Made by a program: the position numbers and the translations under genes. Source: JASHPR01 sp963778075 (GTDB taxonomy: Bacteria > Actinomycetota > Actinomycetes > Streptosporangiales > Streptosporangiaceae). Taken from it: a stretch of 64,000 bases of DNA. Numbering within the stretch: position 1 is the stretch's first letter; each line of letters begins with the position of its first letter. Of this stretch, positions 1-8,054 are shown piece by piece. The stretch covers positions 1-64,000 of the forward strand of contig CAVZTJ010000012.1 in assembly GCA_963778075.1 (NCBI GenBank), in the 5' to 3' direction. The notes under the pieces are model-generated. The model was not told where the DNA came from, did no database searches, and was given only the letters and a program-made list of their open reading frames with translations.

Positions 1-37
1 AACCCCGGATGGGCGTAAACCCAAACCGCATTAGCAG
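1..37. repeat. Partial tRNA-Ser copy, probable distal att site of an integrated element
   Basis: These 37 bases are identical, in the same orientation, to 1443-1479, which is the T-loop to anticodon-loop part of the intact tRNA-Ser(GCU) gene. Identity stops sharply in the anticodon loop, and the 5' half of the tRNA is missing here. This is the pattern left when a tyrosine integrase recombines at a tRNA gene using the segment from the anticodon loop to the 3' end. The block runs off the left edge, so its full length is unknown. A contig break at a repeat is also possible. Confidence 0.7.
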
Positions 38-183
38 CTCGGATCGTGGGCGTTCAGATCGGTTCAAGCTGGACCAACGTCCTTGAGCGGTCCCGGTTGA
101 ATGCCGTGGTATACGGTGAACTGCAACCCATGCGCGAGCCTTGCAGCTGCGGGCGCGTTGGTAGCAGCGGAATCGGAGAACCT

Positions 184-888
184 ATGACGTCGCAACTCAG
201 GCTCGCCGTCCACAGCTTCCCGGGCGAGCGTCCGGTGCTGCTCGTCCATGGATTCACCAGTAGTGCCCAGATCGACTGGATCGAGCCGGGCTGGCCGCAG
301 GCGTTGGCTGCCCAAGGGCGTGGGACGGTCGCTGTCGACCTGCCCGGTCACGGCTCGTGCCCGGCGGCCGATCGCGACGCGATCTCGGTTAGCGCGATCA
401 TTGCGGGCCTGGCCGCGGCGATCGACAGCACCGGCCAAGACGAGGCCGACGTGGTCGGTTATTCGCTCGGCGCCCGGCTGGCTTGGCCCTTGGCTGCCAC
501 TGGCCGGGTAAGGCGCCTGGTCCTCGAGGGGCTGGGCACGACCGACCCGCTGGCCGGTATGGACATCGAGTTGCTCCGCGCGGTGGCCAAAGGCGAAGCC
601 GAGGCGCCCGACCCCGACCTCGCCGAATTCGCAGCCTGGATCTCTCAGCCCCACCTCGACCGGGATCAGATGCTGCTGCTCATGGAAGCGCTGGCCGCCG
701 AACCGTTCGATGCAGGCGCCGACCTGCCCACGGTCCCGACGCTGTTCGTCGCGGGAACCGAGGACGATCCTGTCGACCAGCTGGCAGCGACCCTTCCGAA
801 CGCGAAATACCTCCCGGTGCCCGGTGATCATCGCGGCGCGCTGATGTCGGCTGAGTTCCGCGCCGCGGCGCTCGACTTTCTCCACTAA
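184..888 (+). CDS. Alpha/beta-fold hydrolase
   Basis: The 234-aa product has the alpha/beta-hydrolase pattern: an oxyanion-side motif LLVHGF near residue 20, a nucleophile elbow GYSLG near residue 100, a late acid candidate in GTEDDP and a terminal catalytic His in PGDHRG. The frame is open upstream to position 46. I chose the ATG at 184 because a GGAG lies about six bases before it and homology-like sequence begins there. The size and motifs resemble MenH-like or general esterase members, and the substrate cannot be told. It lies between the two tRNA-derived repeats, so it may be cargo of the decayed integrated element. Confidence 0.8.
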   Translation: MTSQLRLAVHSFPGERPVLLVHGFTSSAQIDWIEPGWPQALAAQGRGTVAVDLPGHGSCPAADRDAISVSAIIAGLAAAIDSTGQDEADVVGYSLGARLAWPLAATGRVRRLVLEGLGTTDPLAGMDIELLRAVAKGEAEAPDPDLAEFAAWISQPHLDRDQMLLLMEALAAEPFDAGADLPTVPTLFVAGTEDDPVDQLAATLPNAKYLPVPGDHRGALMSAEFRAAALDFLH

Positions 889-1203
889 GTTGGGCGGTCG
901 TCCTGCGCCGTGGCATCACAGCGCAGGTCACGGGGTCGTGTCCTGGTCCCCTCCGTCATCCTCGACAGGTGCCGGAACCCTGGCGAGCGGGTGCCGGGTC
1001 GAGGTTCGGCGTAGCCGATCGCATGCGACGCGACCGCAGGGAGCGACCTCGACGCGGTGGCCGGGAGCGGGACACTGGAAGCGCCGAGGAAGACGGCAAT
1101 GTCCAGCATCGGACGCCCTGCCGGATGGGCTGCCATGATCAGCGGCACGATGGCGTGAGGGCCGGCGTGTGCTGGCCGGGGCCCCCAAGGCCGGAGGCCG
1201 GGC

Positions 1204-1338
1204 GTTCACATCCGCGTCGTTCAGGAGGTTCTTGGCCATACCCGGGTGACCACAACGGAGCGCTACACGCACGTGGCCACGCTCCAGATGAAGGACGCGA
1301 GCGAACGGATGGACCAGGCGCTATGGGGCGACGGATGA
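1204..1338 (+). pseudogene. C-terminal remnant of a tyrosine site-specific integrase
   Basis: One frame reads 44 codons and a stop with the hallmark end of a phage-type integrase: VLGHTRVTTTERYTHV, in which LGH carries the second catalytic His and the Tyr in ERYTHV is the nucleophile, followed by a short acidic/helical tail ending ALWGDG. Upstream of 1204 the frame loses resemblance to integrase, so the N-terminal and core-binding domains are gone. It lies about 90 bases from the tRNA-Ser 3' end, where an integrase of a tRNA-targeting element normally sits. It cannot make an active recombinase. Confidence 0.75.
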
Positions 1339-1424
1339 GGACAACTGCAACCCAAACTGCAACCATCGGCCGTGCAAGAGATCAGGCCCCCTCCCGGAGC
1401 GTTCGGGAAGGAGCCTGTGAGCTG

Positions 1425-1513
1425 CGGAGGCTCGGGGATTTGAACCCCGGATGGGCGTAAACCCAAACCGCATTAGCAGTGCGGCGCCATAGACCGGACT
1501 AGGCGAAGCCTCC
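1425..1513 (-). tRNA. tRNA-Ser (anticodon GCU)
   Basis: Read on the minus strand, a 7-bp acceptor stem pairs 1507-1513 with 1426-1432. The anticodon stem CCGCA/UGCGG encloses loop CUGCUAA with anticodon GCU. There is a long class-II variable arm, as expected for serine, and a standard T-arm with GGUUCAAAUCC. Base 1425 gives discriminator G. The gene is intact, and its 3' half is duplicated at the left edge of the window, so it appears to have served as an integration site. Confidence 0.93.
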
Positions 1514-1636
1514 AATGACCCAGCGGGGTCCGACCCAGGGTACCGGTACCGGCTGAGCACCGGCAAAGCAGATCACGTAGGTGGATGAAGAGGGAAGCGA
1601 AGGGGGCCGATGATGCGGGCGGTGGCCGCGCCGGGA

Positions 1637-3277
1637 TCAGCGGGCCTCGACCACCTCGTAGTCGCCGTTGGCGTACGCGTCCCGGATCCGGGTCTTGGCG
1701 AACTTGCCGACGCTGGTCTTGGGCACCTCGGTGATGAACGACCACCGCTCGGGCAGCTGCCAGCGAGGTATCTGCGTCGACAGGAATTCCCGCAGCTCAG
1801 CGGCGGTGACGGTGGCGTCCGGTGCCAGCACGACGGCGGCCAGCGGCCGCTCGCCCCACTTCTCGTCCGGTACCCCGATCACCGCGGCTTCGGCGACCTG
1901 CGGGTGGGCCATCAGCATGTTCTCCAGTTCCATCGACGAGATCCACTCGCCGCCGGACTTGATCACGTCCTTGGCCCGGTCGGTGAGCGTGACGAAGCCG
2001 AGCCGGTCAATGGTCCCGACGTCGCCAGTGCGCAGCCAGCCGTCGTGGAACTTCGCCGGGTCGTCGTCCTTGTAGTAGCTCCCCGTCACCCACGGCCCGC
2101 GGGCCTCGATCTCGCCGACCGCCTCGCCGTCGTGCGGCAGCACCGTGCCGTCCGGGCCGACCAGTCTGCCCTCGACCCCGCACATCAGCCGGCCCGCGGT
2201 GTCGCGGTAGCGCCACGCCTCTTCCTCCGGCGTGCCGGCGGGCGGGTGCGCGACGCTACCGAGCGGCGAGGTCTCGGTCATCCCCCAGGCCTGCACGATC
2301 CGGACACCGAGTTCCTTCTCATACGCCTCCTGCAGCGCGTGCGGCACCGCGGAACCGCCGCACGGCACCAGCCGCAGCGAGGACAGGTCCCCGCCGTTCG
2401 AGCGCACGTAGGCCAGCAGCACGTTCCAGATCGTGGGCACGGCGCCGGCGATCGTCGGGCGCTCCGCCTCGATGAGCCGGACCAGCGGCTCTGGCTGCAG
2501 GAACCGGTCCGGCATGATCAGGTCGGCACCGGCCATCACCGCCGCGTACGCCAGCCCCCAGGCGTTCGCGTGGAACATCGGCACCACCGGGAGCACCTTG
2601 TCCCGCTCAGACAGCGCGAACGTGTTGCCGTGGCAGACGGCCATCGAGTGCAGGTAAGACGACCGGTGGCTGTAGACGACGCCCTTCGGGTGCCCGGTGG
2701 TGCCGCTGGTGTAGCACATCGCCGCGGCGGACCGCTCGTCCAGCTCGGGCCAGTCAAACGTGTCCGGCTGCGCGGCGAGCAGGTCTTCGTACGAGTGCAC
2801 CTCGGGGCCGATGGCAGCCAGATCACCCACGGGGCTTGGCGTTCCAGGCTCTGGACTTGTCACCAGGACGTGCCCGATGGCCGGGGCATGCGGAAGGACC
2901 TGGGCCAGCAGTGGCACCAGGGTGGCGTCGACGATCACCACATCATCCCCGGCGTGCGTGGCGATGTAGCCGATCACCTGGGGATCGAGCCTCAGGTTCA
3001 GCGTGTGCAGCACCGCGCCCATCGACGGGATCGCCAGGTAGGCCTCGAGATGCTCGGCGTTGTTCCACATCAGCGTGGCCACCCGCTGGTCGCCGTCGAC
3101 GCCAAGGCTGCGCAGGGCATTCGCGAGCTGGGCGGCCCTGGTGCCGGTCGCGCCGTAGCTCTGCCGCCGGGTGCCCGAGGACGTGCAGGTCACCACCTCG
3201 CGGTCGGCGTACGCCGACGTGCCGTAGCGCATGATCGCCTGCACCGTGAGCGGAACGTCCATCATCGTGCTCTGCAC
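1637..3277 (-). CDS. Long-chain fatty acid--CoA ligase-like AMP-binding enzyme
   Basis: The 546-aa adenylate-forming enzyme should activate a carboxylic acid with ATP and transfer the acyl group to CoA. Visible motifs are the P-loop-like YTSGTTGHPKG (near residue 185), AWGMTETSPLG (about 330), TGDVGTIDRLGF (about 420), the hinge DRAKDVIKSGGEW, and the catalytic lysine region TSVGKFAKTRIR near the C-terminus. Length is normal for FadD-type ligases. The frame opens at a GTG at 3286, but GGAGGT at 3285-3290 is seven bases from the GTG at 3277, so I start there. It lies 113 bases downstream of the sigma-factor gene on the same strand. Substrate chain length is not readable. Confidence 0.9.
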   Translation of the reverse strand: MQSTMMDVPLTVQAIMRYGTSAYADREVVTCTSSGTRRQSYGATGTRAAQLANALRSLGVDGDQRVATLMWNNAEHLEAYLAIPSMGAVLHTLNLRLDPQVIGYIATHAGDDVVIVDATLVPLLAQVLPHAPAIGHVLVTSPEPGTPSPVGDLAAIGPEVHSYEDLLAAQPDTFDWPELDERSAAAMCYTSGTTGHPKGVVYSHRSSYLHSMAVCHGNTFALSERDKVLPVVPMFHANAWGLAYAAVMAGADLIMPDRFLQPEPLVRLIEAERPTIAGAVPTIWNVLLAYVRSNGGDLSSLRLVPCGGSAVPHALQEAYEKELGVRIVQAWGMTETSPLGSVAHPPAGTPEEEAWRYRDTAGRLMCGVEGRLVGPDGTVLPHDGEAVGEIEARGPWVTGSYYKDDDPAKFHDGWLRTGDVGTIDRLGFVTLTDRAKDVIKSGGEWISSMELENMLMAHPQVAEAAVIGVPDEKWGERPLAAVVLAPDATVTAAELREFLSTQIPRWQLPERWSFITEVPKTSVGKFAKTRIRDAYANGDYEVVEAR

Positions 3278-3390
3278 TCTGCCCACCTCCTGCGGTGTGC
3301 CCGGTACCCGCCCCTGATGGGCCGGAATGCCCCTGGGGTGGATAGTGCCACGCTAGCGGGAAAACGTCACCACCGGCCCGGTCTGACCGG

Positions 3391-4032
3391 TCAGTCGGCC
3401 TGCAGCTCGGCGTCGATCCGCAGCTTGGCAACGGCGCGTGAGACCGTGCTTTTCACCGTGCCGAGGCTCACTCCGAGGGCCGCTGCGACCTCCGCCTCGG
3501 TCATGTCCTCGAAGTAGCGGAGCACCACGGCCGCGCGCATCCGCTGCGGGAGCCGGTCGACGGCCCGGCGCAGCGTGTCGGCCAGGTCACTGCTCCCCGT
3601 CTGGTCCGCGACCGCCTGGTCGGGGATCTCGTCGGTGGGGTATTCCTCGAGCCGACGTCGGCGCCACCACGAGATGTGAGTGTTGACCATGGCGCGGCGG
3701 ACGTAGCCGTCCAGCGCGCCCCGGTCCTCGATCCGGTCCCAGGCCAGATACGTCTTTGCCAGGGCCGCCTGCACCAGATCCTCGGCGTCCGCGCGGTTTC
3801 CGGTCAGCAGATATGCGGTCCGCAACAGTGACCGACTACGGGCCGTTACGTAGTCGCGGAAGCCGGGGTCGTCGAACCCAGCCCGGTTCGGCTGCGATGC
3901 CAGCACCTGCCCGCTGGTATGGCTCCGCTGCGCGCCGACGCTATCCCCCTGGTCAACGCCTGCGACGCCCCGAGTTGCTGCGGCTGGATCCGCACGTGCT
4001 TCCGCCACGAAGTGATCGCCCCCGACGCTCAC
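3391..4032 (-). CDS. SigE-family ECF-type RNA polymerase sigma factor
   Basis: The 213-aa protein has sigma region 2 (YVTARSRSLLRTAYLLTGNRADAEDLVQ, about residues 62-90; continuing to DGYVRRAMVNTHISWWRRRR) and region 4 (LPQRMRAAVVLRYFEDMTEAEVAAALGVSLGTVKS) with a clear helix-turn-helix. This is the actinobacterial SigE-like group. The first 55 residues are extra to the usual core and no ribosome site is obvious before the GTG at 4032, so either a leaderless start or a later start is possible. No anti-sigma gene is next to it. Three TAACGG repeats just upstream (4037-4084) may be its own regulatory region. Confidence 0.88.
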   Translation of the reverse strand: MSVGGDHFVAEARADPAAATRGVAGVDQGDSVGAQRSHTSGQVLASQPNRAGFDDPGFRDYVTARSRSLLRTAYLLTGNRADAEDLVQAALAKTYLAWDRIEDRGALDGYVRRAMVNTHISWWRRRRLEEYPTDEIPDQAVADQTGSSDLADTLRRAVDRLPQRMRAAVVLRYFEDMTEAEVAAALGVSLGTVKSTVSRAVAKLRIDAELQAD

Positions 4033-4036
4033 ATTC

Positions 4037-4084
4037 TAACGGTACTCGCCGCCGGCGTTAACGGGTGACTACCGCTTGTAACGG
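4037..4084 (-). promoter_or_regulatory. Triple TAACGG repeat upstream of the sigma-factor gene
   Basis: TAACGG (CCGTTA on the coding strand of the sigma gene) occurs at 4037-4042, 4059-4064 and 4079-4084. The start-to-start spacings of 22 and 20 bases are close to two helical turns, so the sites face the same side of the DNA. The nearest copy is five bases from the sigma start codon. They could be promoter elements read by the encoded sigma factor or binding sites of a regulator. This is pattern evidence only. Confidence 0.4.
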
Positions 4085-4217
4085 CGCGTCGTCTTTCCGG
4101 AGATACACAAGTGACGGCTACGCGGCCTCGCCGCCGGGACGCACATGTGTGACTTCTAAATGGAAAAGGCGTGAATCGCTTGACGTGGGCAGTGCCAGGT
4201 AAGCATGGTCATTTAGG

Positions 4218-4241
4218 CTGGGTTGGTTACCCAGGTTTTTT
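4218..4241 (+). terminator. Intrinsic terminator-like hairpin upstream of the DPBB gene
   Basis: CTGGGT (4218-4223) pairs with ACCCAG (4229-4234) across a five-base loop and is followed by G and six Ts (4236-4241). Plus-strand orientation is clear from the T run. The only plus-strand gene nearby starts 150 bases downstream, so this would end a short transcript or act as a leader attenuator. The rest of 4085-4394 contains no gene I can support. Confidence 0.5.
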
Positions 4242-4394
4242 GCGCCGCCAGGCTGGCAGCCCGCGCGGCCGGATAGGGGCGGACGGGCCGGGCAAATGAC
4301 CCGGCCGGGGCGGGCGCGACGCCGGGCCGGTAACCCGCGGGACTACCGGCCGGGTGGCATGGGGCTGGGCCGCGAGCCTGGCAGGGGAGGGCCG

Positions 4395-5426
4395 ATGCTG
4401 GACGTCCACGGCGACTTCCGGTGCTGCGATCGCTGCACCGGGAACGCCACGGCCGTACGCGCGTCGCGGCGGCGAATGCTGAAGGCCGCGGTGCTCACGA
4501 CGCACGTCGGACCCTCGGACCCGGAGGCTGACCAGCGCGCTGACTTCCCGACCCCCGGCAAGCTGCCGCGGGCGGTCACCGGCACGGTCCGCGACGTCAG
4601 CCCGCACGTGCTGGTGATCGGGAACGGCGCCAGCGAGACCCGGATCGCGCTTACCTCCGACGCGACGGCCTGGCGTGGCGCCCCGCTGGACCCGTCCGGG
4701 GTGCAGCCGGGCGACCAGGCGGTGGTCCGGCTGCGTCCTTCGCAGCGCAGCGTGGCCGACCGGATCTGGGCGAACATCGGCCGCGTGACCGGCGTCATCA
4801 TCGAGCGCGAGGCGGAGAGCCTGCTGGTAGACGAGGGCAAGACGAAGCCGCGCCAGTTAGTGACGATCCCGGGTGCCGCGTCTGGCCGGGTCCAGGTGCG
4901 CTTCCCGAACCTCGAGCCCGGTTATCTGCTCGACGTCATCGGCGTGCGGCGGCCCGGCGAGCTCGAGGCACGGATACCAGCGACGTCCCAGCCCGCTTAC
5001 CCCGTCGACCAGATGCCCACACCGCCGATGGTGACCGGCCGGGTACCCGCCGCGATCAGCGGTTCCGCCACCTGGCATGAGCCGGTAGACGAGCCACCCG
5101 GGCTGCTGGGCGTGTCGTACCCGGCCCTCGACCCGGGGTCCGGGTGCGCCGAGGACCCGGTCGGGACCGCCGCGCCGCAATTCGTGCGCATGCCCTACCT
5201 GGCCGTGGGCAGCGTGCTGCAGGTCAGCAACGACTGCACCAAAAGCTCGTGCACGCTGTCGGTCACCGGCTGTGCCGCCATCGCCCGGCTGTTCAACGAC
5301 CGGTGCGTCACCTGCGGTACCTCCCCGCGGGGCCGTATCGCCGACCTGACCCAGGCCAGCTTCATCGCCCTCGGCGGCGAACTCGAGCGCGGCTGCTTCA
5401 ACGCGACGATCACGATTGGCCGCTGA
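4395..5426 (+). CDS. Cysteine-rich protein with C-terminal double-psi beta-barrel (RlpA-like) domain
   Basis: The 343-aa protein starts at the ATG at 4395, which follows a strong AGGGGAGGG; the open frame begins earlier at 4296. The N-terminus has CCDRC (residues 10-14) and a short arginine-rich/hydrophobic stretch, not a convincing signal peptide. Residues 60-215 look like two beta-rich modules (GTVRDVSPHVLV and GRVTGVIIEREAESLLV). The last 75 residues read as a double-psi beta-barrel: LFNDRCVTCG, GRIADLTQASF, LGGELERG, with an added cluster of cysteines. The domain is known in RlpA, barwin and expansin-like wall proteins. The stop is two bases from the start of the MauE-like gene, so the two are translationally coupled. 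Function is not established. Confidence 0.65.
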   Translation: MLDVHGDFRCCDRCTGNATAVRASRRRMLKAAVLTTHVGPSDPEADQRADFPTPGKLPRAVTGTVRDVSPHVLVIGNGASETRIALTSDATAWRGAPLDPSGVQPGDQAVVRLRPSQRSVADRIWANIGRVTGVIIEREAESLLVDEGKTKPRQLVTIPGAASGRVQVRFPNLEPGYLLDVIGVRRPGELEARIPATSQPAYPVDQMPTPPMVTGRVPAAISGSATWHEPVDEPPGLLGVSYPALDPGSGCAEDPVGTAAPQFVRMPYLAVGSVLQVSNDCTKSSCTLSVTGCAAIARLFNDRCVTCGTSPRGRIADLTQASFIALGGELERGCFNATITIGR

Positions 5427-5428
5427 CG

Positions 5429-6586
5429 ATGCTTGGCCACGCGGTGCTCGAGATCCGGGAGGCTCAGGTTCCGCTGCTGTCGGCCATGCTGCTCGGCGGG
5501 TGCGCGGCCAAGCTGGCGCGCGTCGTGCGCGTCGGGTCGATGGACGCCGGTCTCGGCCCGACCGCGCTGTTCCCTCTCCGGCTGCGGCGCCCGGTCGCGA
5601 TCACGACCTGTGCGGTCGAGTTCGCCTGCGGCGTGGCGCTGATTGTCACCGCCGGGGGCCTGGGCCGGGGCGGGCCCGCGACCGCCGTGCGGCTCGCCAC
5701 CTCGCTGCTGTTCCTGGTCGCCACGTGCGCGCTGATCGAGCTTCGCACCAGCCATCCCGAAACCGGCTGCGGGTGTTTCGGCGAATTCAGCAGAACTCCG
5801 GTGAGCGGGCGCACGCTGGCCAGGTCGGCCTTTCTTGCTGCGGCGGCGCTGGGCACGATCGGGCTGCCCCCGTTGCGGGCGCCGCACCCCGGTGCCGATG
5901 CGGCCAGGCTGCTGGCGATCTTCGCGATCGAGCTCGCGGTGATCGCCCTGCTCTCACCGGAGCTTGGCGAAGCGCTCACCCGGCTCGGCTACTCCGAGCC
6001 GTGTGAACTGCGCCGGCTGCCCACGGTTCGGACGCTGGCCGCCCTGCGCCGCAGCTCGCAGTGGCGCAAGCGGGCCTGGCTGATCACCACCGAGGTGCCC
6101 GTCGACATGTGGCGGGAACTGTGCTGGCGGTACGTGGTGTTCCCCGCCCGGATCGGCGACCGGGCAACCGAGATCATCTTTGCGGTCTACTTGCGTCCGC
6201 ACCGGCCGGTGATCAACAGCGCCCTGATCGACTCGGCAACGGGCGAGGTGCTGGCGTGGCCCGCGGCCCCGGCCCGGCGCAGGCGGCTCTTCGCGGCGAA
6301 GCCGCAATTGGCAGGCCCCGGCCCGAGCGATACCGGGCGGCCCAGCGCGGGCGCCGAATCTGGATCTGCTTCTCGCGCTGCTGCTCTGCCCATTTCCGGG
6401 GGGAGGCGGCCCGCTCCTGGAGCTAGCTGGCCTGGGCCCGGTTCCGGCCTGGGCGCAGGCGGCGGCCGGATTCCGGCGGGAATGCTCTCGGCTCCGAGCG
6501 ATCCCGGCCTGTATCTCCGCGCAATCAGGGTCGATCCCCCAGCCCATTCCGGGGAAGACGATCTGCCATTTTCTAGCGATCTCTAG
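5429..6586 (+). CDS. MauE/DoxX-family redox-associated membrane protein with long C-terminal tail
   Basis: The 385-aa product begins TGACGATG-coupled to the DPBB gene. It has about four or five hydrophobic helices in the first 190 residues and the MauE signature CGCFG near residue 113, a cysteine pair at the membrane face. MauE is required for disulfide formation in methylamine dehydrogenase; many actinobacterial homologues have no assigned substrate. After residue 190 comes a soluble region containing WRKRAWLITTEVP and a proline/glycine/alanine-rich tail of about 90 residues. Pairing with a cysteine-rich protein suggests the two act together in extracytoplasmic thiol chemistry. That link is inference. 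Confidence 0.75.
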   Translation: MLGHAVLEIREAQVPLLSAMLLGGCAAKLARVVRVGSMDAGLGPTALFPLRLRRPVAITTCAVEFACGVALIVTAGGLGRGGPATAVRLATSLLFLVATCALIELRTSHPETGCGCFGEFSRTPVSGRTLARSAFLAAAALGTIGLPPLRAPHPGADAARLLAIFAIELAVIALLSPELGEALTRLGYSEPCELRRLPTVRTLAALRRSSQWRKRAWLITTEVPVDMWRELCWRYVVFPARIGDRATEIIFAVYLRPHRPVINSALIDSATGEVLAWPAAPARRRRLFAAKPQLAGPGPSDTGRPSAGAESGSASRAAALPISGGRRPAPGASWPGPGSGLGAGGGRIPAGMLSAPSDPGLYLRAIRVDPPAHSGEDDLPFSSDL

Positions 6587-6664
6587 CTGTTTCCCTAGAC
6601 GGCACAAGACTTTCCCAGAAGGCGCGCCCGTTCATGGCTCCTAGTCAGTCCTTCTCAGGAGCTC

Positions 6665-7846
6665 TCAGGCCGGCTGGGCGCGCAGGAAGCGGCCGAAATG
6701 GGGGACGGTAAAGGCAATCAGGCCGCGCTCCGAGCTGTAGATCAGCCCCTTCTTGATCAGGCTGTCCCGGGCCGGGGAAACGCTGGACGGCTTGCGGCCA
6801 AGTTCCTCGGCAACCTGGGCGGTCGGCACCGGCTCGTCGCCAAGCTGCGCCATCGCCCGCATGTATTCACGCTCCGCGGGCGTGGCACGCTCGTACCTGC
6901 TGCCGAAGAAGCCGACCGCGAGCTCACCGGCCGCCACCGGGCTGGCCACGGTGACGTCGGCGGCGGTCACCGGACTCGCCGCAGCGACGTCCCAGGTCAC
7001 CTTGCCGTAGGCCTGCACGAAGTAGGGGTACCCGTCGGCCGCCACGTACAGCGCGTCCAGCGCAGCGGCCTCGAAGTCCGCGCCCTCGCGCCGGGCGGGA
7101 GCGAGCAGCGCGAAGTCCGCGGCATCCCGGTCGAGGCGGTCGATCCGCACATACCGGAACAGCCGCTCGGAGTAGCTCTTGCTGGCGGACAGCACGGAGG
7201 GAAGGTGCGGCAGCCCGGCCCCGACCACGATCAGCGGGCCGCCGGTCTGCGAGAGCTCGTGGCAGGCCGCACAGAGCGCAGAGACGTCGGGCGCGGGCAC
7301 ATCCTGCATCTCGTCCACGAAGAGCGCGATGCCCACCGAGAGGTCGGCGGCGACCGAGGCGGCGTCGGTCAGCAACTCGGTTAGGTCGATCTCGAGGTCA
7401 CCGGAATCGGCCCGGCCATGTGAGGCGGGTACGTCGATGCCCAGGTGCGCCGCGTACGACCCCTTTGGCGCGGCAGGGTCGCGGATGGTGAATGCCTTGA
7501 GAACGCCGAGAAACTGGTCGATCCGGTCCGGCGCCCGGTGCCTCGGCGCGAGCTCGCGCACGGCCATGTGCAGGGCCGAGGCTATCGGCCGCCTGATCGA
7601 CTGCTCCGGTCGCGCCTCGATCTTCCCGGTTCCCCAGAGTCGCTGCATGGCCATCGAGCGGAACGCATTCAGCAGCACGGTCTTGCCGACGCCACGCAGC
7701 CCGGTGAGGACCATGCTGCGTTCGGGCCGCCCGCGGGCGACGCGTTCAAGCACCACCTCGAACTGGCCGATCTCGCGATCGCGGCCCGCGAGTTCCGGCG
7801 GGCGCTGGCCCGCTCCTGGGGCATAAGGATTGCGAACCGGGTCCAC
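6665..7846 (-). CDS. AAA-type ATP-binding protein (ORC/STAND-like) with C-terminal winged helix
   Basis: The 393-aa protein has a Walker A GLRGVGKT at residues 49-56, a Walker B IALFVDEMQD near 180, a sensor-like VVGAGLPHLPS, and a C-terminal winged-helix region (PTAQVAEELGRKPSSVSPARDSLIKKGLI). This architecture is common in actinobacteria and resembles Cdc6/ORC-like or MalT/STAND ATPases used as switches. There is no partner gene in an operon: the upstream gene on the plus strand is convergent, and the next minus-strand gene ends about 210 bases away. The role is unknown; DNA binding is inferred from the winged helix. Confidence 0.78.
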   Translation of the reverse strand: MDPVRNPYAPGAGQRPPELAGRDREIGQFEVVLERVARGRPERSMVLTGLRGVGKTVLLNAFRSMAMQRLWGTGKIEARPEQSIRRPIASALHMAVRELAPRHRAPDRIDQFLGVLKAFTIRDPAAPKGSYAAHLGIDVPASHGRADSGDLEIDLTELLTDAASVAADLSVGIALFVDEMQDVPAPDVSALCAACHELSQTGGPLIVVGAGLPHLPSVLSASKSYSERLFRYVRIDRLDRDAADFALLAPARREGADFEAAALDALYVAADGYPYFVQAYGKVTWDVAAASPVTAADVTVASPVAAGELAVGFFGSRYERATPAEREYMRAMAQLGDEPVPTAQVAEELGRKPSSVSPARDSLIKKGLIYSSERGLIAFTVPHFGRFLRAQPA

Positions 7847-8054
7847 GGCATTGGAGCCTATTGCCTGATCTAGCGCTTTCCTTAGATTGACTTAGAAAGC
7901 ACTCGTCGGCGTGTCGGAGCAAGCCCGCCGGGCCGTACCGGAGGCGGGGCCACGCGCCCCCAGTACGGCCCGGACGGACGATTCAGCCCGACGCACCGGC
8001 CCGCCGTTCCCCGCAGAGTCGGCGGTTCGGTTGCGGCGGCTCAGGTTGTTCGGG

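Noticed and set aside
1610..3517. A 635-codon plus-strand reading frame
   Set aside because: It is the mirror frame of the AMP-forming ligase on the minus strand; the translation is arginine/histidine-rich without family features, while the opposite strand has all ligase motifs.
7862..7905. CTTTC...GAAAG inverted repeat upstream of the AAA ATPase gene
   Set aside because: Short and imperfect; not enough to call an operator.
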